Part shown: piece after piece, positions 17,376-27,326 of the stretch
How positions within the stretch are numbered: position 1 is the first letter of the stretch
Layout: each line of letters opens with the position of its first letter
Source of the DNA: Flavobacterium haoranii
GTDB taxonomy: Bacteria; Bacteroidota; Bacteroidia; Flavobacteriales; Flavobacteriaceae
Direction: 5' to 3'
Assembly (NCBI RefSeq): GCF_009363055.1
Contig: NZ_CP045292.1
Span: forward strand, 558,001-622,000
Length of the DNA stretch: 64,000 nt
Translations under genes and position numbers: made by a program
The notes under the pieces: generated by a model
What the model was told of the DNA's origin: nothing
The model's input: the letters and a program-made list of their open reading frames with translations, nothing else
Databases searched by the model: none

Positions 17376-18125
17376 TTACATTGCATTAACAATCGCTAAG
17401 AAATCATCAGCCTTTAGCGCAGCACCACCAATTAGACCGCCATCAACATCTGGTTTAGAGAAAATTTCTTTAGCATTATCAGGTTTTACACTTCCACCGT
17501 ATAAAATAGAAACATTATCAGCTACGTCACTTCCATAAACTTTAGCAATTAGTTCGCGGATGAATTGGTGCATTTCTTGTGCTTGTTCAGGAGAAGCAGT
17601 TTCTCCAGTTCCAATAGCCCAAACAGGTTCGTAAGCTAAAACAATACATTTCCAATCTTTCTTTTCCAAATGGAATAAACCATCACGTAATTGGTATTCT
17701 ACAACGTTGAAATGATTTTCTTTTTGACGGTCTTTTAATTCTTCTCCAAAACAGAAAATAACACGCATTTCATGTTTTAAAGCAGTATCTACTTTGTTTG
17801 CTAATAATGCATCTGTTTCATGAAAATAAGCACGACGCTCACTATGACCTAAAATAACTGTATTTACACCAATATCAGTAAGCATGCTTGCAGCAATTTC
17901 ACCAGTATAAGCTCCACCTTCTGCTTGGTGCATATTTTGAGCAGCAACAGTAATATTTTTACCATTTACAGTATCGACAGCAGTTTTTAAATTTACAAAT
18001 GTAGGAGCTACCACAACTTCGCAATTAGGAGTTCCGTTTTTTGCTATTATATCTTGTAATAAGGCAACAGTTTCAGAATTGTTTTTATGCATTTTCCAGT
18101 TACCAGCAACAATATTTTTTCTCAT
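17376..18125 (-). CDS. tpiA: Triose-phosphate isomerase
   Basis: The 249-residue barrel enzyme interconverts dihydroxyacetone phosphate and glyceraldehyde 3-phosphate. All key sites are visible: AGNWKMHKN (Lys12 region), ILGHSERR (catalytic His near 93), YEPVWAIGTG (catalytic Glu near 165, loop 6) and LYGGSVKPDN (phosphate loop). It is the last gene of a minus-strand run with a thioredoxin-like lipoprotein, a DoxX-like membrane protein and a DUF1599 protein. Confidence 0.98.
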   Translation of the reverse strand: MRKNIVAGNWKMHKNNSETVALLQDIIAKNGTPNCEVVVAPTFVNLKTAVDTVNGKNITVAAQNMHQAEGGAYTGEIAASMLTDIGVNTVILGHSERRAYFHETDALLANKVDTALKHEMRVIFCFGEELKDRQKENHFNVVEYQLRDGLFHLEKKDWKCIVLAYEPVWAIGTGETASPEQAQEMHQFIRELIAKVYGSDVADNVSILYGGSVKPDNAKEIFSKPDVDGGLIGGAALKADDFLAIVNAM

Positions 18126-18172
18126 TTTATTTGATTAAGGCTTAAAGCAATAACACTTTAGGCAATTAATAA

Positions 18173-18673
18173 TTATTTTTCTAACTTTTTAAGTGTTTCT
18201 TCAATTTTGATATCGTCTGCTTCAATTGCTTTGTATAATGCAATGTTACCTTCTTTATATACAATCATGTAACGAGGAATCCAATCTAAATCTATTGATT
18301 TTCCGAAAACACCTTTCATTCCATCTGAAGTCAGATAATGTTCGCCCACAACATCGTATTTAGCAATACCTTTTATCCAAGCATCATAGTTTTTATCCAT
18401 AGAAATAAATAGATAAACAATATCAGGATATTTTTCTTGTACTGCTTTTACTTTTGGCATACCTTTTACACAATCGGGGCACCAAGAAGCCCAAACATCG
18501 ATAAAAACAGTTTTTCCTTTGTATTGATTGATAATTTCACTGAAAGTAATTGTTTCATTTTGTTTTGAAGTCATTACACTTTCTAATGCTTCTTTTGTAA
18601 ATTCTTTTTTACTTTGAGCTTCACATGAAACTAATGTGAAAACTGTTACAAGTATTATGAGTATCTTTTTCAT
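18173..18673 (-). CDS. TlpA-like thioredoxin-fold lipoprotein
   Basis: The 166-residue product has a lipobox FTLVSC (Cys17) and a TlpA/ResA-type thioredoxin domain with redox motif WASWCPDC near residue 60-67, plus the cis-proline region DWIPRYMI. It should be anchored on the periplasmic side and act as a thiol-disulfide oxidoreductase. It follows the DoxX/MauE-like gene by 61 bases; a partnership in periplasmic redox is plausible. Confidence 0.85.
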   Translation of the reverse strand: MKKILIILVTVFTLVSCEAQSKKEFTKEALESVMTSKQNETITFSEIINQYKGKTVFIDVWASWCPDCVKGMPKVKAVQEKYPDIVYLFISMDKNYDAWIKGIAKYDVVGEHYLTSDGMKGVFGKSIDLDWIPRYMIVYKEGNIALYKAIEADDIKIEETLKKLEK

Positions 18674-18734
18674 CTAAATGTAAATGTTTAGTTCAAATTT
18701 AATCAATTAGAAAAGTAAAACGAGAGTTGATAAA

Positions 18735-19844
18735 TTATTTTAACACTACTTTATCGATATCGTTGAAATGTTTTTTATCCGTAATGGTTCCTTGCTCTAA
18801 AATTACAATACTTGGATTAGCTCTTTCAATAGTTTTAAGTGTTGTAGCATCGCAAAAATAATAGTCGAAAGTTAGCCCAAATTTCTTTTTATATTCTTCA
18901 ATTACTTCCGAACCAGAAGACGTCATACCTAAAACCATATAACCTTTTTCAGAAGCTTTTTTATAAAAATCTTCAAGTTTTTCCATTCCTTTTTCTTTTG
19001 ATTTCGTTAAATCATAAGAAATTAATAAAGCTACTTTTGGTTCGTTTAAAATTTCTTCAGTAAAATCGGATCCATCTTTTTCAATTGAAAAATCGTGAAT
19101 AGGAGGAACGTAACCTTGTTTTATTAATTTATCTTTTCTGTCTACAAATTCTGCATTTTCAGGAACTTTATTCGCCATAACATCGTCATAACTAATTTCG
19201 GTATCTACGCCATTTATTTTGTAAATGAAAACCATTTCATATTCACTCTTTTGTGCTCCTTCAGGAATTTCCATTCCTTTTTGAATATTGGTTCCAACTT
19301 TGTATGCTCTAAAATCTATAATTGGTAAATGTTGTAACACATAATAAGCCATAAATAAACATAAAGAATAGGTCGTAAATACAGCATAATTTAAAGGAAC
19401 CTTACTTAAAATAGGTTTTATGAATTTTTGATTGAAGAATAAAATTAAAATGAAGAACAATAGAATAACATCTTTTGTAAATGATTCCCAAGGAGTTAAT
19501 TTTAACGCATCTCCAAAACAACCACAATCAGTTACTTTATTAAAATAAGCCGAATAGAAAGTTAAAAACGTGAAGAAAACAATCATAGCAAGTAAACTCC
19601 ACATTGTGAATTTAGGTTTAAAACCTAATAATAACATAACTCCCAAAACAACTTCAAAAATCACTACAAAACATGCAATTACTAAAGCATACTGAATCAA
19701 AAATTCCATGTTTAGAACATTTGCATTAAAATATTCTTCTAGTTTATATGAAAAACCAACGGGATCATTTAGTTTAATTAAACCAGAAATAATGAATAAT
19801 ATACCAACAAGAAATCTTGAAATTTGAGTAATAATGTTTCGCAT
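18735..19844 (-). CDS. DoxX/MauE-like membrane protein with C-terminal thioredoxin-like domain (BT_3928 type)
   Basis: The 369-residue protein begins with a four-helix DoxX/MauE-like membrane domain (about residues 10-150) carrying the conserved DCGCFGDALKLTPWESF loop, then a 160-residue soluble domain (from about 210) that looks like a thioredoxin-fold without CxxC (VALLISYDLTKSKEKGMEKLEDFYKKA). This arrangement is common in Bacteroidota. The cysteines in DCGCFGD suggest electron exchange with a periplasmic thiol protein, perhaps the TlpA-like product downstream. Confidence 0.8.
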   Translation of the reverse strand: MRNIITQISRFLVGILFIISGLIKLNDPVGFSYKLEEYFNANVLNMEFLIQYALVIACFVVIFEVVLGVMLLLGFKPKFTMWSLLAMIVFFTFLTFYSAYFNKVTDCGCFGDALKLTPWESFTKDVILLFFILILFFNQKFIKPILSKVPLNYAVFTTYSLCLFMAYYVLQHLPIIDFRAYKVGTNIQKGMEIPEGAQKSEYEMVFIYKINGVDTEISYDDVMANKVPENAEFVDRKDKLIKQGYVPPIHDFSIEKDGSDFTEEILNEPKVALLISYDLTKSKEKGMEKLEDFYKKASEKGYMVLGMTSSGSEVIEEYKKKFGLTFDYYFCDATTLKTIERANPSIVILEQGTITDKKHFNDIDKVVLK

Positions 19845-19920
19845 TTTTTTAATTTTTTCTAAAATTAAGGCTTTAGTTATAATTAAGCTGTCAATGAAAT
19901 GTTAAGCACTTGTTAATCGT

Positions 19921-20460
19921 TTAAGCTTTACCTAAATGAATTAAAGCAAAAACAGAGTAGTTAATCATATCTTGATAATTTGCATCGATACCTTCCGAAA
20001 CTAAAGTTTTTCCTTTATTATCTTCAATTTGTTTTACACGCAATAACTTTTGCAGAATTAAATCGGTTAAACTACTTACACGCATATCGCGCCACGCTTC
20101 ACCATAATCATGGTTTTTATCTTCCATTAATTTTTTGGTTAGGCTAATTTTTTCATCATATAATTTTACAGCTTCATCATAATTCAAATCGGGTTGTTGT
20201 GCAATACCTTTTTCAATTTGAATTAACGCCATAATGCAGTAATTGATAATACCAATAAACTCTGAAGTTTCATCTTCATCAACTTTACGAACTTCATTTT
20301 CTTGTAAACTACGAATGCGTTGTGCTTTAATAAAAATTTGATCGGTTAAAGAAGGCAAACGTAAGATTCTCCAAGCGGTTCCGTAATCTTTTGTTTTTTT
20401 AGTGAACAAATCGCGACAAATCGCAATTATGCTATCATATTGTTGTGAAGTATTCTTCAT
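19921..20460 (-). CDS. DUF1599-family protein with internal duplication
   Basis: The 179-residue soluble protein consists of two similar halves (about residues 7-88 and 93-178), each with the pattern KDYGxAWRxxRxxSLTDxIxxKxxR followed by an I-NY-x-ALI helix. This is the DUF1599 family, common in Bacteroidota next to folP and tpiA; the fold resembles all-alpha NTP pyrophosphohydrolases but I cannot confirm the catalytic acids. It is divergent from folP. Confidence 0.8.
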   Translation of the reverse strand: MKNTSQQYDSIIAICRDLFTKKTKDYGTAWRILRLPSLTDQIFIKAQRIRSLQENEVRKVDEDETSEFIGIINYCIMALIQIEKGIAQQPDLNYDEAVKLYDEKISLTKKLMEDKNHDYGEAWRDMRVSSLTDLILQKLLRVKQIEDNKGKTLVSEGIDANYQDMINYSVFALIHLGKA

Positions 20461-20504
20461 TTATTCGGTATATTTGTATGAAATTTTTTCAAAAATAATC
20501 ATTT

Positions 20505-20604
20505 AAAAGAGAAAAGAAAATAGAAGCAAGAGAAAAGAATTATAATTTAAATATTGTTTTTGACTTAGTTCTAATCGACAACTGTTAACCGTTAACTGCA
20601 GACA
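20505..20604. repeat. Two heptamer arrays in the DUF1599-folP divergent gap
   Basis: Positions 20505-20539 are five 7-bp units of the form AAAAGAR with variants (AATAGAA, GCAAGAG). Positions 20577-20604 hold about four further 7-bp units centred on GTTAACY. Both lie upstream of the folP ATG at 20611. Confidence 0.7.
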
Positions 20605-20610
20605 GAATAA

Positions 20611-21435
20611 ATGACAATTAATTGTAAAGGTAATTTAATCGATTTATCTTTTCCCAAAGTGATGGGAATTTTAAATTGTACGCCCGACTCATTTTTTGAT
20701 GGCGGAAAGTATAAAAGTGAATCTGATATCTTACATCAAGTTGAGAAGATGTTAGAAGAAGGTGCAACTTTTATTGATATTGGTGCCTATTCAAGTAAGC
20801 CTGGAGCCGATTTTGTTTCCGAAGAAGAAGAATTAAAACGAATTTTACCCATTCTAGATTTAATATTAAAACATTTTCCAGAAGTTTTACTTTCGATTGA
20901 CACTTTTAGAAGTAAAGTAGCTCAAAAAGGAGTAGAACATGGAGCTGCAATAGTAAATGATATTTCTGCGGGATTATTAGATGAAAAGATGTTGGAAACT
21001 GTTGCAAAACTGCAAGTTCCTTACATCATGATGCATATGAAAGGGAATCCACAAACGATGCAAACGTTAACGCAGTATGATGATGTTGTGAAAGAGATGA
21101 TGTTTTATTTTTCGGAACGCATTAACAAAGCTAGAAGTTTTGGTTTAAACGATATTATCATTGATCCTGGATTTGGTTTTGCAAAAACATTGGAACAAAA
21201 TTATGAAGTACTTCATAAAATGGAATATTTCAATATTTTAGAATTACCAATTTTAGTTGGTGTTTCGAGAAAATCAATGATTTATAAAACGCTCGAAAAT
21301 TCGCCACAAGAAGCTTTAAACGGAACTTCGGTTCTAAATACAATTGCATTGCAAAAAGGAGCCAATATTCTTCGTGTTCACGATGTAAAAGAGGCTGTAG
21401 AATGTGTAAAGTTGATTGAAAAATTAAATAATTAA
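20611..21435 (+). CDS. folP: Dihydropteroate synthase
   Basis: The 274-residue TIM-barrel enzyme joins pterin pyrophosphate and p-aminobenzoate in folate synthesis. Family motifs are clear: MGILNCTPDSFFDGGKY near residue 18-34 (pABA/sulfonamide loop), IDIGAYSSKPGA near 57, DPGFGFAKT near 190 and GVSRKSM near 222. A lipoprotein gene follows after 11 bases. Confidence 0.97.
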   Translation: MTINCKGNLIDLSFPKVMGILNCTPDSFFDGGKYKSESDILHQVEKMLEEGATFIDIGAYSSKPGADFVSEEEELKRILPILDLILKHFPEVLLSIDTFRSKVAQKGVEHGAAIVNDISAGLLDEKMLETVAKLQVPYIMMHMKGNPQTMQTLTQYDDVVKEMMFYFSERINKARSFGLNDIIIDPGFGFAKTLEQNYEVLHKMEYFNILELPILVGVSRKSMIYKTLENSPQEALNGTSVLNTIALQKGANILRVHDVKEAVECVKLIEKLNN

Positions 21436-21446
21436 AAGATCAAAAA

Positions 21447-22163
21447 ATGAAAAAATACATAGTTTTAGCTGCTACTTTAAGTTTGTTTTCTTGTAAACAA
21501 GAAGATGTACAATTAGCAAAAGCAGATGTTTCGGTATTGGCTGATATTCAAGATCATTCTCCAGTTTATATGTTTTTTAGAGAAAATGAAAAAGATACTG
21601 TTGCCGAAATTAATCGAAACAACACTATTGGAACAACTAATTGGATTTTCAATATCGACAAACGTTTGCCTTTACATGCTATAATTCCCGATTTAATTAA
21701 ACTTCAGGATAAAAAGAAAAATGGCATGCATAAAAAAGAAGGAACTATTAATGTGTTTTCTTATGCCGATAGTTTACATCAAAATTTAGCTTTTTTACCA
21801 TTTACAGATGTTCAATATTTTTATGATACTGAATTCTCGAAATTCTTCATTAAGAAAAAAGCCGAATTATACATGCCGTATAACAATTTTACTATTAATT
21901 TTAGGAAAGATAATACAATTACAATTGACGGACATGAAATTGATAAAGAAGAACTAGCGCCTTACATTCAAGATTTTTCTGATTTTATGAGCGAAGGAAA
22001 AAATACCATTTTACATTTAAATTTTGATAAGCATTTGACTTTTAATCAATATTTACAAAACAAATTAATGTTGTGGAAAATTACTTCAGATAGAATTCAA
22101 ATTTCTTCTTTCGAATTTATTTACGACGAAACAAAACTACCGGAATGTGGTTGTGAACTATAA
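21447..22163 (+). CDS. Lipoprotein of unknown function
   Basis: The 238-residue product has a lipobox LSLFSC (Cys16) and a mature domain I do not recognise, ending in CGCEL. It includes strand-rich stretches (FTINFRKDNTITIDGHEIDKE). It is probably co-transcribed with folP, 11 bases upstream, but no functional link is evident. Confidence 0.65.
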   Translation: MKKYIVLAATLSLFSCKQEDVQLAKADVSVLADIQDHSPVYMFFRENEKDTVAEINRNNTIGTTNWIFNIDKRLPLHAIIPDLIKLQDKKKNGMHKKEGTINVFSYADSLHQNLAFLPFTDVQYFYDTEFSKFFIKKKAELYMPYNNFTINFRKDNTITIDGHEIDKEELAPYIQDFSDFMSEGKNTILHLNFDKHLTFNQYLQNKLMLWKITSDRIQISSFEFIYDETKLPECGCEL

Positions 22164-22164
22164 A

Positions 22165-22196
22165 TAAAAAAATCCCGCTAAAAGCAGGATTTTTTT
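22165..22196. terminator. Intrinsic terminator between convergent genes
   Basis: AAAAAATCCCGC and GCAGGATTTTTTT pair across a TAAAA loop, with one G-T pair, and are flanked by A and T runs. It lies between the folP-linked lipoprotein stop and the convergent secreted-protein gene. Confidence 0.8.
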
Positions 22197-22213
22197 ATAT
22201 GATTTTAATACTA

Positions 22214-22711
22214 TTATTTGAATTCAGACATTACATCTTCAGAAGCTTCTTCCTCCGATTTCTTTTTTGGCATTTTCTTCTCGAAAAGTTTATTAATTTG
22301 CTCTAAGCTAAACTCTTTTGAAGCACCAGTGTTACCGTAAGCTTTGTTACTAGTTAAGAATTGAACGAAAGTTCTATCTAAACTTTTTCTTGAATAATGT
22401 AACCAAACATATTCATTAGGTAATTCTAATTTAATGTCTAATAAAGGATCAGAATTAAAACCACCAACAATAATTTTGTGTAAATTTTGGTAATCGTTAT
22501 CTAAATCTTTAAACGAGAATGATTTTGTTGAGTTATCTTCAGATTCTGTGTTTTTGTAGAATAAAGTAACGTTATTTCCTTCAGTTTGAACATAAATATC
22601 ATTGTTCCCAATATAACCAAGTTTAACAACTGGAACTCTTTCGATTACTTTAATTTGAGAGAATGATAATGCTGACGTCAAAAGGGCAAAACCAAAAATA
22701 ATTTTTTTCAT
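22214..22711 (-). CDS. Secreted protein of unknown function
   Basis: The 165-residue product has a signal peptide (residues 1-19, ending ALSFSQ), a strand-rich middle and a charged C-terminal tail rich in Lys and Glu (EKKMPKKKSEEEASEDV). No family recognised. Confidence 0.65.
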   Translation of the reverse strand: MKKIIFGFALLTSALSFSQIKVIERVPVVKLGYIGNNDIYVQTEGNNVTLFYKNTESEDNSTKSFSFKDLDNDYQNLHKIIVGGFNSDPLLDIKLELPNEYVWLHYSRKSLDRTFVQFLTSNKAYGNTGASKEFSLEQINKLFEKKMPKKKSEEEASEDVMSEFK

Positions 22712-22854
22712 ATTTGATACGTTATGAGGTTAAGTTTTAATTTTGTCTAAATATATTGTAAATTTTTTCAAAAACAAAAATAAAGATTTAAGAAAAGAAA
22801 TTTGTTAAGTTGGTTTTATGAAAAGAATAAATTTTCTATTAAAAAAATGTTTTT

Positions 22855-23328
22855 TTATTGATGATGATAGGGTTCGTTTCTCAAAATTGTAAATCCGCGA
22901 TAAATCTGTTCTATAATAAATAGGCGAACCATTTGATGTGAAAACGTCATTTGCGATAACGAAACTTTGCCTTGTGCCGTTTTATAAACCGTTTCGCTAA
23001 ATCCGTAAGGTCCACCAATGACAAAAATTAAAGTTTTGGTTCCGGCATTCATTTTCTTTTGTAAAAAATCTGAAAAACCAACACTCGAAAACTCTTTTCC
23101 GTTTTCATCTAATAGAATTAAATGATCGGTTGGCGTGAGTTTCGACAAAATCAATTCGCCTTCTTTTTCTTTCTGTTGAGCTTCACTTAAATTCTTTACA
23201 TTCTTTATATCGGGAATAACTTCTAAATCAAACTTTACATAAAACCCTAAACGCTTGGTGTACTCATCAATCAACGATTGCAAGTTTTTGTTGTCGGTTT
23301 TTCCTATGGCTAAAAGTTTAATGTTCAT
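22855..23328 (-). CDS. rlmH: 23S rRNA (pseudouridine-1915 N3) methyltransferase
   Basis: The 157-residue SPOUT-family enzyme shows FVIGGPYGFSETVY (SAM-binding knot, near residue 103) and the C-terminal signature QIYRGFTILRNEPYHHQ. It methylates N3 of pseudouridine 1915 in helix 69 of 23S rRNA. Length equals the family norm. An octamer repeat separates it from uvrA upstream. Confidence 0.97.
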   Translation of the reverse strand: MNIKLLAIGKTDNKNLQSLIDEYTKRLGFYVKFDLEVIPDIKNVKNLSEAQQKEKEGELILSKLTPTDHLILLDENGKEFSSVGFSDFLQKKMNAGTKTLIFVIGGPYGFSETVYKTAQGKVSLSQMTFSHQMVRLFIIEQIYRGFTILRNEPYHHQ

Positions 23329-23334
23329 TTTGTT

Positions 23335-23405
23335 AATGTGTCAAATAGACAATAAGTCAATGAATCAATGAAATTTAATCGTCACATTGACACATTGAGA
23401 ATTGG
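23335..23405. repeat. Octamer tandem repeat with inverted arms, uvrA-rlmH gap
   Basis: From 23341, 8-bp units recur (TCAATGAA at 23357 and 23365, with variants before), and from 23382 the units TCACATTG and ACACATTG follow. AATGTGTCAA at 23335-23344 is the exact reverse complement of TTGACACATT at 23388-23397, so the gap can form a hairpin. Confidence 0.75.
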
Positions 23406-23406
23406 C

Positions 23407-26211
23407 TTATAATTTCAATTTCTCTTTCAAATAAATTCCGGTAACCGAATCTTTGTTTTTCGCAATTTCTTCCGGTGTGCCAAAAGCCACAAGTTTTCCG
23501 CCATTTTCGCCACCTTCCGGACCAATATCCAAAATATAATCGGCACATTTGATTAAATCTAAATTGTGCTCAATTACGATAATCGAATGTCCTTTTTCCA
23601 ATAAAGCATCAAAAGAAGCCATTAATTTTTTGATATCGTGAAAATGCAATCCCGTTGTGGGTTCGTCAAAAACAAACAAGGCTTTGTCTTTTATCGTTCC
23701 TTTTGCTAAAAACGAAGCCAGTTTAATACGTTGCGCTTCACCACCAGACAGGGTAGAAGAGGATTGTCCTAATTGTACATAACCTAAACCTACATCTTGA
23801 AGTGGCTGTAATTTTTGAGTGATTTTAGTTTGATTGTGTTTCGAAAAGAATTCAACTGCATCGTCAATCGTCATTTTTAAAATATCGTCAATATTTTTTC
23901 CTTCGAAAGTAACTTCCAAAACCTCTTTTTTGAAGCGTTTTCCGTTACATGTTTCACATTCTAAATGAACATCGGCCATAAATTGCATTTCAATAGTCAC
24001 TTCGCCATCACCTTTACAGGTTTCGCAACGACCTCCATCCACATTAAAAGAAAAATGTTTCGGTTGGTAACCACGTAATTTGGAAACTGCTTGTTTCGAA
24101 AACAAATCGCGAATATCGTCATACGCTTTAATATAGGTCACCGGATTGGAACGCGAACTTCTTCCGATAGGATTTTGGTCTACATATTCAATGTGTTTGA
24201 TGTTGGCAAAACTTCCTTTTAATTCCGAAAATTGTCCCGCTTTTTCACCAACACCATCTAATTGTTTTTGAATAGCCGGAAATAATATTTTCTTTACCAA
24301 TGTACTTTTTCCACTTCCCGAAACTCCTGTGATTACAGTTAAACAATCTAATGGAAACATGAAATCTTGATTCTTTAAATTGTTTTCGCGTGCGCCAATA
24401 ATATCAATATGATGTTTAAATTTGCGGCGTTTTTTGGGAACTTCAATTTGTTCTTCACCATTCAAATATTTAGCAGTAAGTGAATTGGCTTTTAAAATTT
24501 CGTCATAGGTTCCTTGTGCGACTAATTCTCCGCCGTGTGTTCCTGCTTCCGGACCAATATCAATAATCATATCGGCAGCTTTCATAATATCTTCGTCGTG
24601 CTCTACTACAATTACAGTGTTGCCCAAATCTCGGAGATTTTTCAAAACGGTAATCAATCGTTCTGTATCTTTTGGATGTAAACCAATACTTGGTTCGTCT
24701 AGAATATACATAGAACCTACCAAACTACTTCCTAAAGAGGTTGCCAAGTTAATGCGCTGCGATTCACCACCAGAAAGTGTTGCGGAATTTCGGTTTAAGG
24801 TTAAATAGCTCAAACCAACATCTGAAAGGAAAGCCAATCGATTGTTAATTTCAATTAAAAGACGTTTGGCAACTTTGGCATCGTATTCTGATAATTCCAA
24901 CGAATGGAAAAATGGAATCAGCTTAACAATTGGTAAATCGACCAAATCAGAAATGGTTTTTCCGCCTACTTTTACATAATTAGCTTCTGGTCTAAGACGT
25001 TTTCCATTACATGTCGTACATTTTGTTTTTCCGCGATAGCGCGATAAAAGGACACGGTTTTGAATTTTATAATTTTTCTCTTCTAGTTCGGTAAAGAAAT
25101 CATTTAAACCTGTAAAATATTGGTTTCCGTTCCAAATCAACGCTTTTTGTTCGTCAGAAAGTTCAAAATAAGGTTTGTGAATGGGGAAATCGAATTTGTA
25201 AGCACTGTTCACCAATTGGTCACGATACCAGCTCATACTTTCGCCACGCCAAGGAAAAATAGCATTTTCATACACCGAAAGTGCAGTATTTGGAATAACT
25301 AATTCTTCATCAATTCCAATAATATTTCCGTAACCTTCACATTTTGGACACGCACCATAAGGATTATTGAAACTAAATAAATGAATATTTGGTTCTAAAA
25401 ATGAAATTCCATCTAAATCAAATCGGTTGTTAAATTCAAATCTTTTTTCAGTGTTTAATGCTTTTAAAACACATTCACCTTTACCTTCATAAAATGCGGT
25501 TTGAATAGCATCGGCTAAGCGATTAAAAAATTCTTCTTCTTCTTTAACAACAATACGATCAACAATTAATTCAATAGTTTTAGCATTATCAATTTTGTCT
25601 TCTTGTTGAACAAACTCATCTAATCGAATGGTTTCGCCATCAACCAAAACACGAGCAAAACCTTGCTGTAATAAAATATTTAGTTTGTCTACTAATGTTC
25701 GTCCGATTTCAACGTGTATTGGTGCCAGCAATAACCATTTAGAATCTAAATCGAAAGATTTTACAGTTTCAATTACATCGGTAACGGTGTTCTTTTTTAC
25801 TTCTTGTCCGGAAACAGGAGAGAAGGTTTTACCAATGCGGGCGTATAAAAGTTTAAGATAATCGTAGATTTCTGTTGAAGTTCCTACAGTAGAACGGGCA
25901 TTTGTAGTATTAACTTTTTGCTCAATAGCAATTGCGGGAGCTATACCTTTAATATATTCTACTTTTGGTTTATCTAAGCGACCTAAAAACTGACGCGCAT
26001 AAGAAGATAAACTTTCTACATAGCGACGTTGTCCTTCGGCATATAAAGTATCAAAAGCTAAACTCGATTTACCAGAACCCGATAATCCTGTGATTACAAC
26101 TAATTTATTTCTTGGAATAGCAACATCAATATTCTTAAGATTATGAAGTTGAGCTCCTTTAATAAGTATGTTTTTTTTTGGTTCAAGTTTTAAAAAGTCG
26201 GTTGTGTTCAT
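23407..26211 (-). CDS. uvrA: Excinuclease ABC subunit A
   Basis: The 934-residue damage-recognition ATPase of nucleotide excision repair. Two ABC modules are complete: Walker [10 protein letters not shown] near residue 40 and GVSGSGKST near 634, signature LSGGESQR and LSGGEAQR, Walker [12 protein letters not shown] and [11 protein letters not shown]. Zinc-ligand pairs are [16 protein letters not shown] and [16 protein letters not shown]. It is intact and transcribed alone or with rlmH downstream. Confidence 0.98.
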   Translation of the reverse strand: MNTTDFLKLEPKKNILIKGAQLHNLKNIDVAIPRNKLVVITGLSGSGKSSLAFDTLYAEGQRRYVESLSSYARQFLGRLDKPKVEYIKGIAPAIAIEQKVNTTNARSTVGTSTEIYDYLKLLYARIGKTFSPVSGQEVKKNTVTDVIETVKSFDLDSKWLLLAPIHVEIGRTLVDKLNILLQQGFARVLVDGETIRLDEFVQQEDKIDNAKTIELIVDRIVVKEEEEFFNRLADAIQTAFYEGKGECVLKALNTEKRFEFNNRFDLDGISFLEPNIHLFSFNNPYGACPKCEGYGNIIGIDEELVIPNTALSVYENAIFPWRGESMSWYRDQLVNSAYKFDFPIHKPYFELSDEQKALIWNGNQYFTGLNDFFTELEEKNYKIQNRVLLSRYRGKTKCTTCNGKRLRPEANYVKVGGKTISDLVDLPIVKLIPFFHSLELSEYDAKVAKRLLIEINNRLAFLSDVGLSYLTLNRNSATLSGGESQRINLATSLGSSLVGSMYILDEPSIGLHPKDTERLITVLKNLRDLGNTVIVVEHDEDIMKAADMIIDIGPEAGTHGGELVAQGTYDEILKANSLTAKYLNGEEQIEVPKKRRKFKHHIDIIGARENNLKNQDFMFPLDCLTVITGVSGSGKSTLVKKILFPAIQKQLDGVGEKAGQFSELKGSFANIKHIEYVDQNPIGRSSRSNPVTYIKAYDDIRDLFSKQAVSKLRGYQPKHFSFNVDGGRCETCKGDGEVTIEMQFMADVHLECETCNGKRFKKEVLEVTFEGKNIDDILKMTIDDAVEFFSKHNQTKITQKLQPLQDVGLGYVQLGQSSSTLSGGEAQRIKLASFLAKGTIKDKALFVFDEPTTGLHFHDIKKLMASFDALLEKGHSIIVIEHNLDLIKCADYILDIGPEGGENGGKLVAFGTPEEIAKNKDSVTGIYLKEKLKL

Positions 26212-26413
26212 AGTTTTTCGTAAGATTTACAAAATTAAGAATTTTTTGACTCTTTTAACTAATGGAATTATAAAGTAATTTTAGAAAAGTGTTGAACAAA
26301 TTGACTATAAATCAAAACTATTAGGAATAAAACTCTTGATTTTGTGATAATTTTTTAGTATTTAGAGAAAAAGTTTGATAAAAATTTGGTTATTTGACTT
26401 TTTTTCTTTTAAA

Positions 26414-26443
26414 TTTGAATCTATAAATCATAAAATACTTTTG
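26414..26443 (+). promoter_or_regulatory. Bacteroidota-type promoter for the sigma factor gene
   Basis: TTTG at 26414-26417 and TACTTTTG at 26436-26443 are separated by 18 bases, matching the -33/-7 consensus of the Bacteroidota primary sigma factor. It lies 62 bases before the ATG. The remaining 170 bases of the divergent uvrA gap show no further feature. Confidence 0.75.
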
Positions 26444-26505
26444 CTTATAACAGAAAAATACTTTTAGACTTTAATTAACCCAAAAAATTAACTAAAAGTA
26501 TTGTT

Positions 26506-27096
26506 ATGGCTAGACATGAACTATCAGATGCTATCTTGGTAAAGAATTATGTAGAAGGAGATGAGATTGCCTTAGCTACATTAATTGAAAGGCATCAATC
26601 AAAAATTTACGGTTTTATTTATTCAAAAATTCAAGACAGAGATATTTGTGATGATATTTTTCAAGATACTTTTGTTAAGGTTATTAAAACTTTAAAAACC
26701 AAATCCTATAACGAAGAAGGTAAGTTTTTGCCGTGGGTTATGCGAATTGCACATAACTTAATTATAGATTATTTTAGAAAATCTAAAAAGATGCCGATGC
26801 ATCGAGACAATGATGAATATTCCATTTTTTCTTTAATTTCAGATACAAGCCCAAATGTTGAAAGTAGAATTATTACCGAACAAATTGAGTTAGACCTAAG
26901 CAGAATTATTGATGAACTTCCAGATGATCAAAGAGAAGTATTGGTAATGAGAATTTATCAAGACTTAAGTTTTAAGGAAATTGCTGATTTAACAGGAGTT
27001 AGTATTAATACTGCTTTAGGAAGAATGCGTTATGCTTTATTAAATTTGAGAAAAGTTATCGACAAAAATCAAATTATTTTAACTGGTTTACAATAA
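26506..27096 (+). CDS. RNA polymerase ECF-type sigma factor
   Basis: The 196-residue protein has sigma region 2 (about residues 25-95, with DIFQDTFVKVIKTL and the LPWVMRIAHNLIIDYFRK helix) and region 4 (about 130-185, with LPDDQREVLVMRIYQDLSFKEIADLTGVSINTALGRMRYAL). No anti-sigma gene is adjacent. A small basic protein gene follows after 44 bases. Target promoters are unknown. Confidence 0.92.
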   Translation: MARHELSDAILVKNYVEGDEIALATLIERHQSKIYGFIYSKIQDRDICDDIFQDTFVKVIKTLKTKSYNEEGKFLPWVMRIAHNLIIDYFRKSKKMPMHRDNDEYSIFSLISDTSPNVESRIITEQIELDLSRIIDELPDDQREVLVMRIYQDLSFKEIADLTGVSINTALGRMRYALLNLRKVIDKNQIILTGLQ

Positions 27097-27140
27097 AGTG
27101 CTTTTTGTTGCGTTGTAGTTATATATTTTTATTATAATCT

Positions 27141-27287
27141 ATGGCAAAACTTTACTCTAAGAAAAAATTAGCAAACCAAAAAGAAATGTTACCTAAAAAA
27201 GAAACGATTTCGTTTATTCTTAATTATTCAAAAGCATTGAGTATTACAAAGGTGGGTAAATTTCAATTTGAAACTATTGCTAATTAA
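27141..27287 (+). CDS. Small basic protein downstream of the sigma factor
   Basis: A 48-codon frame starts with MAKLYSKKKLANQKEMLPKK and ends KFQFETIAN. It is basic at the N-terminus and has a possible helix at residues 20-35. It fills the gap between the sigma factor gene and a strong terminator, so it is likely transcribed with the sigma factor. No family recognised; it could be a small regulator or conserved leader-sized protein. Confidence 0.6.
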   Translation: MAKLYSKKKLANQKEMLPKKETISFILNYSKALSITKVGKFQFETIAN

Positions 27288-27289
27288 TG

Positions 27290-27326
27290 AGAAAGCTTCG
27301 TAAAGACTACGAAGCTTTCTTTTTTA
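27290..27326. terminator. Strong intrinsic terminator
   Basis: A perfect 13-bp stem AGAAAGCTTCGTA / TACGAAGCTTTCT with a five-base loop is followed by a T run. It lies between the small protein stop and the convergent nth gene. Confidence 0.9.

Noticed and set aside
24617..25861. Plus-strand frames opposite uvrA
   Set aside because: They are shadows of a complete, well-conserved gene and have no motif.
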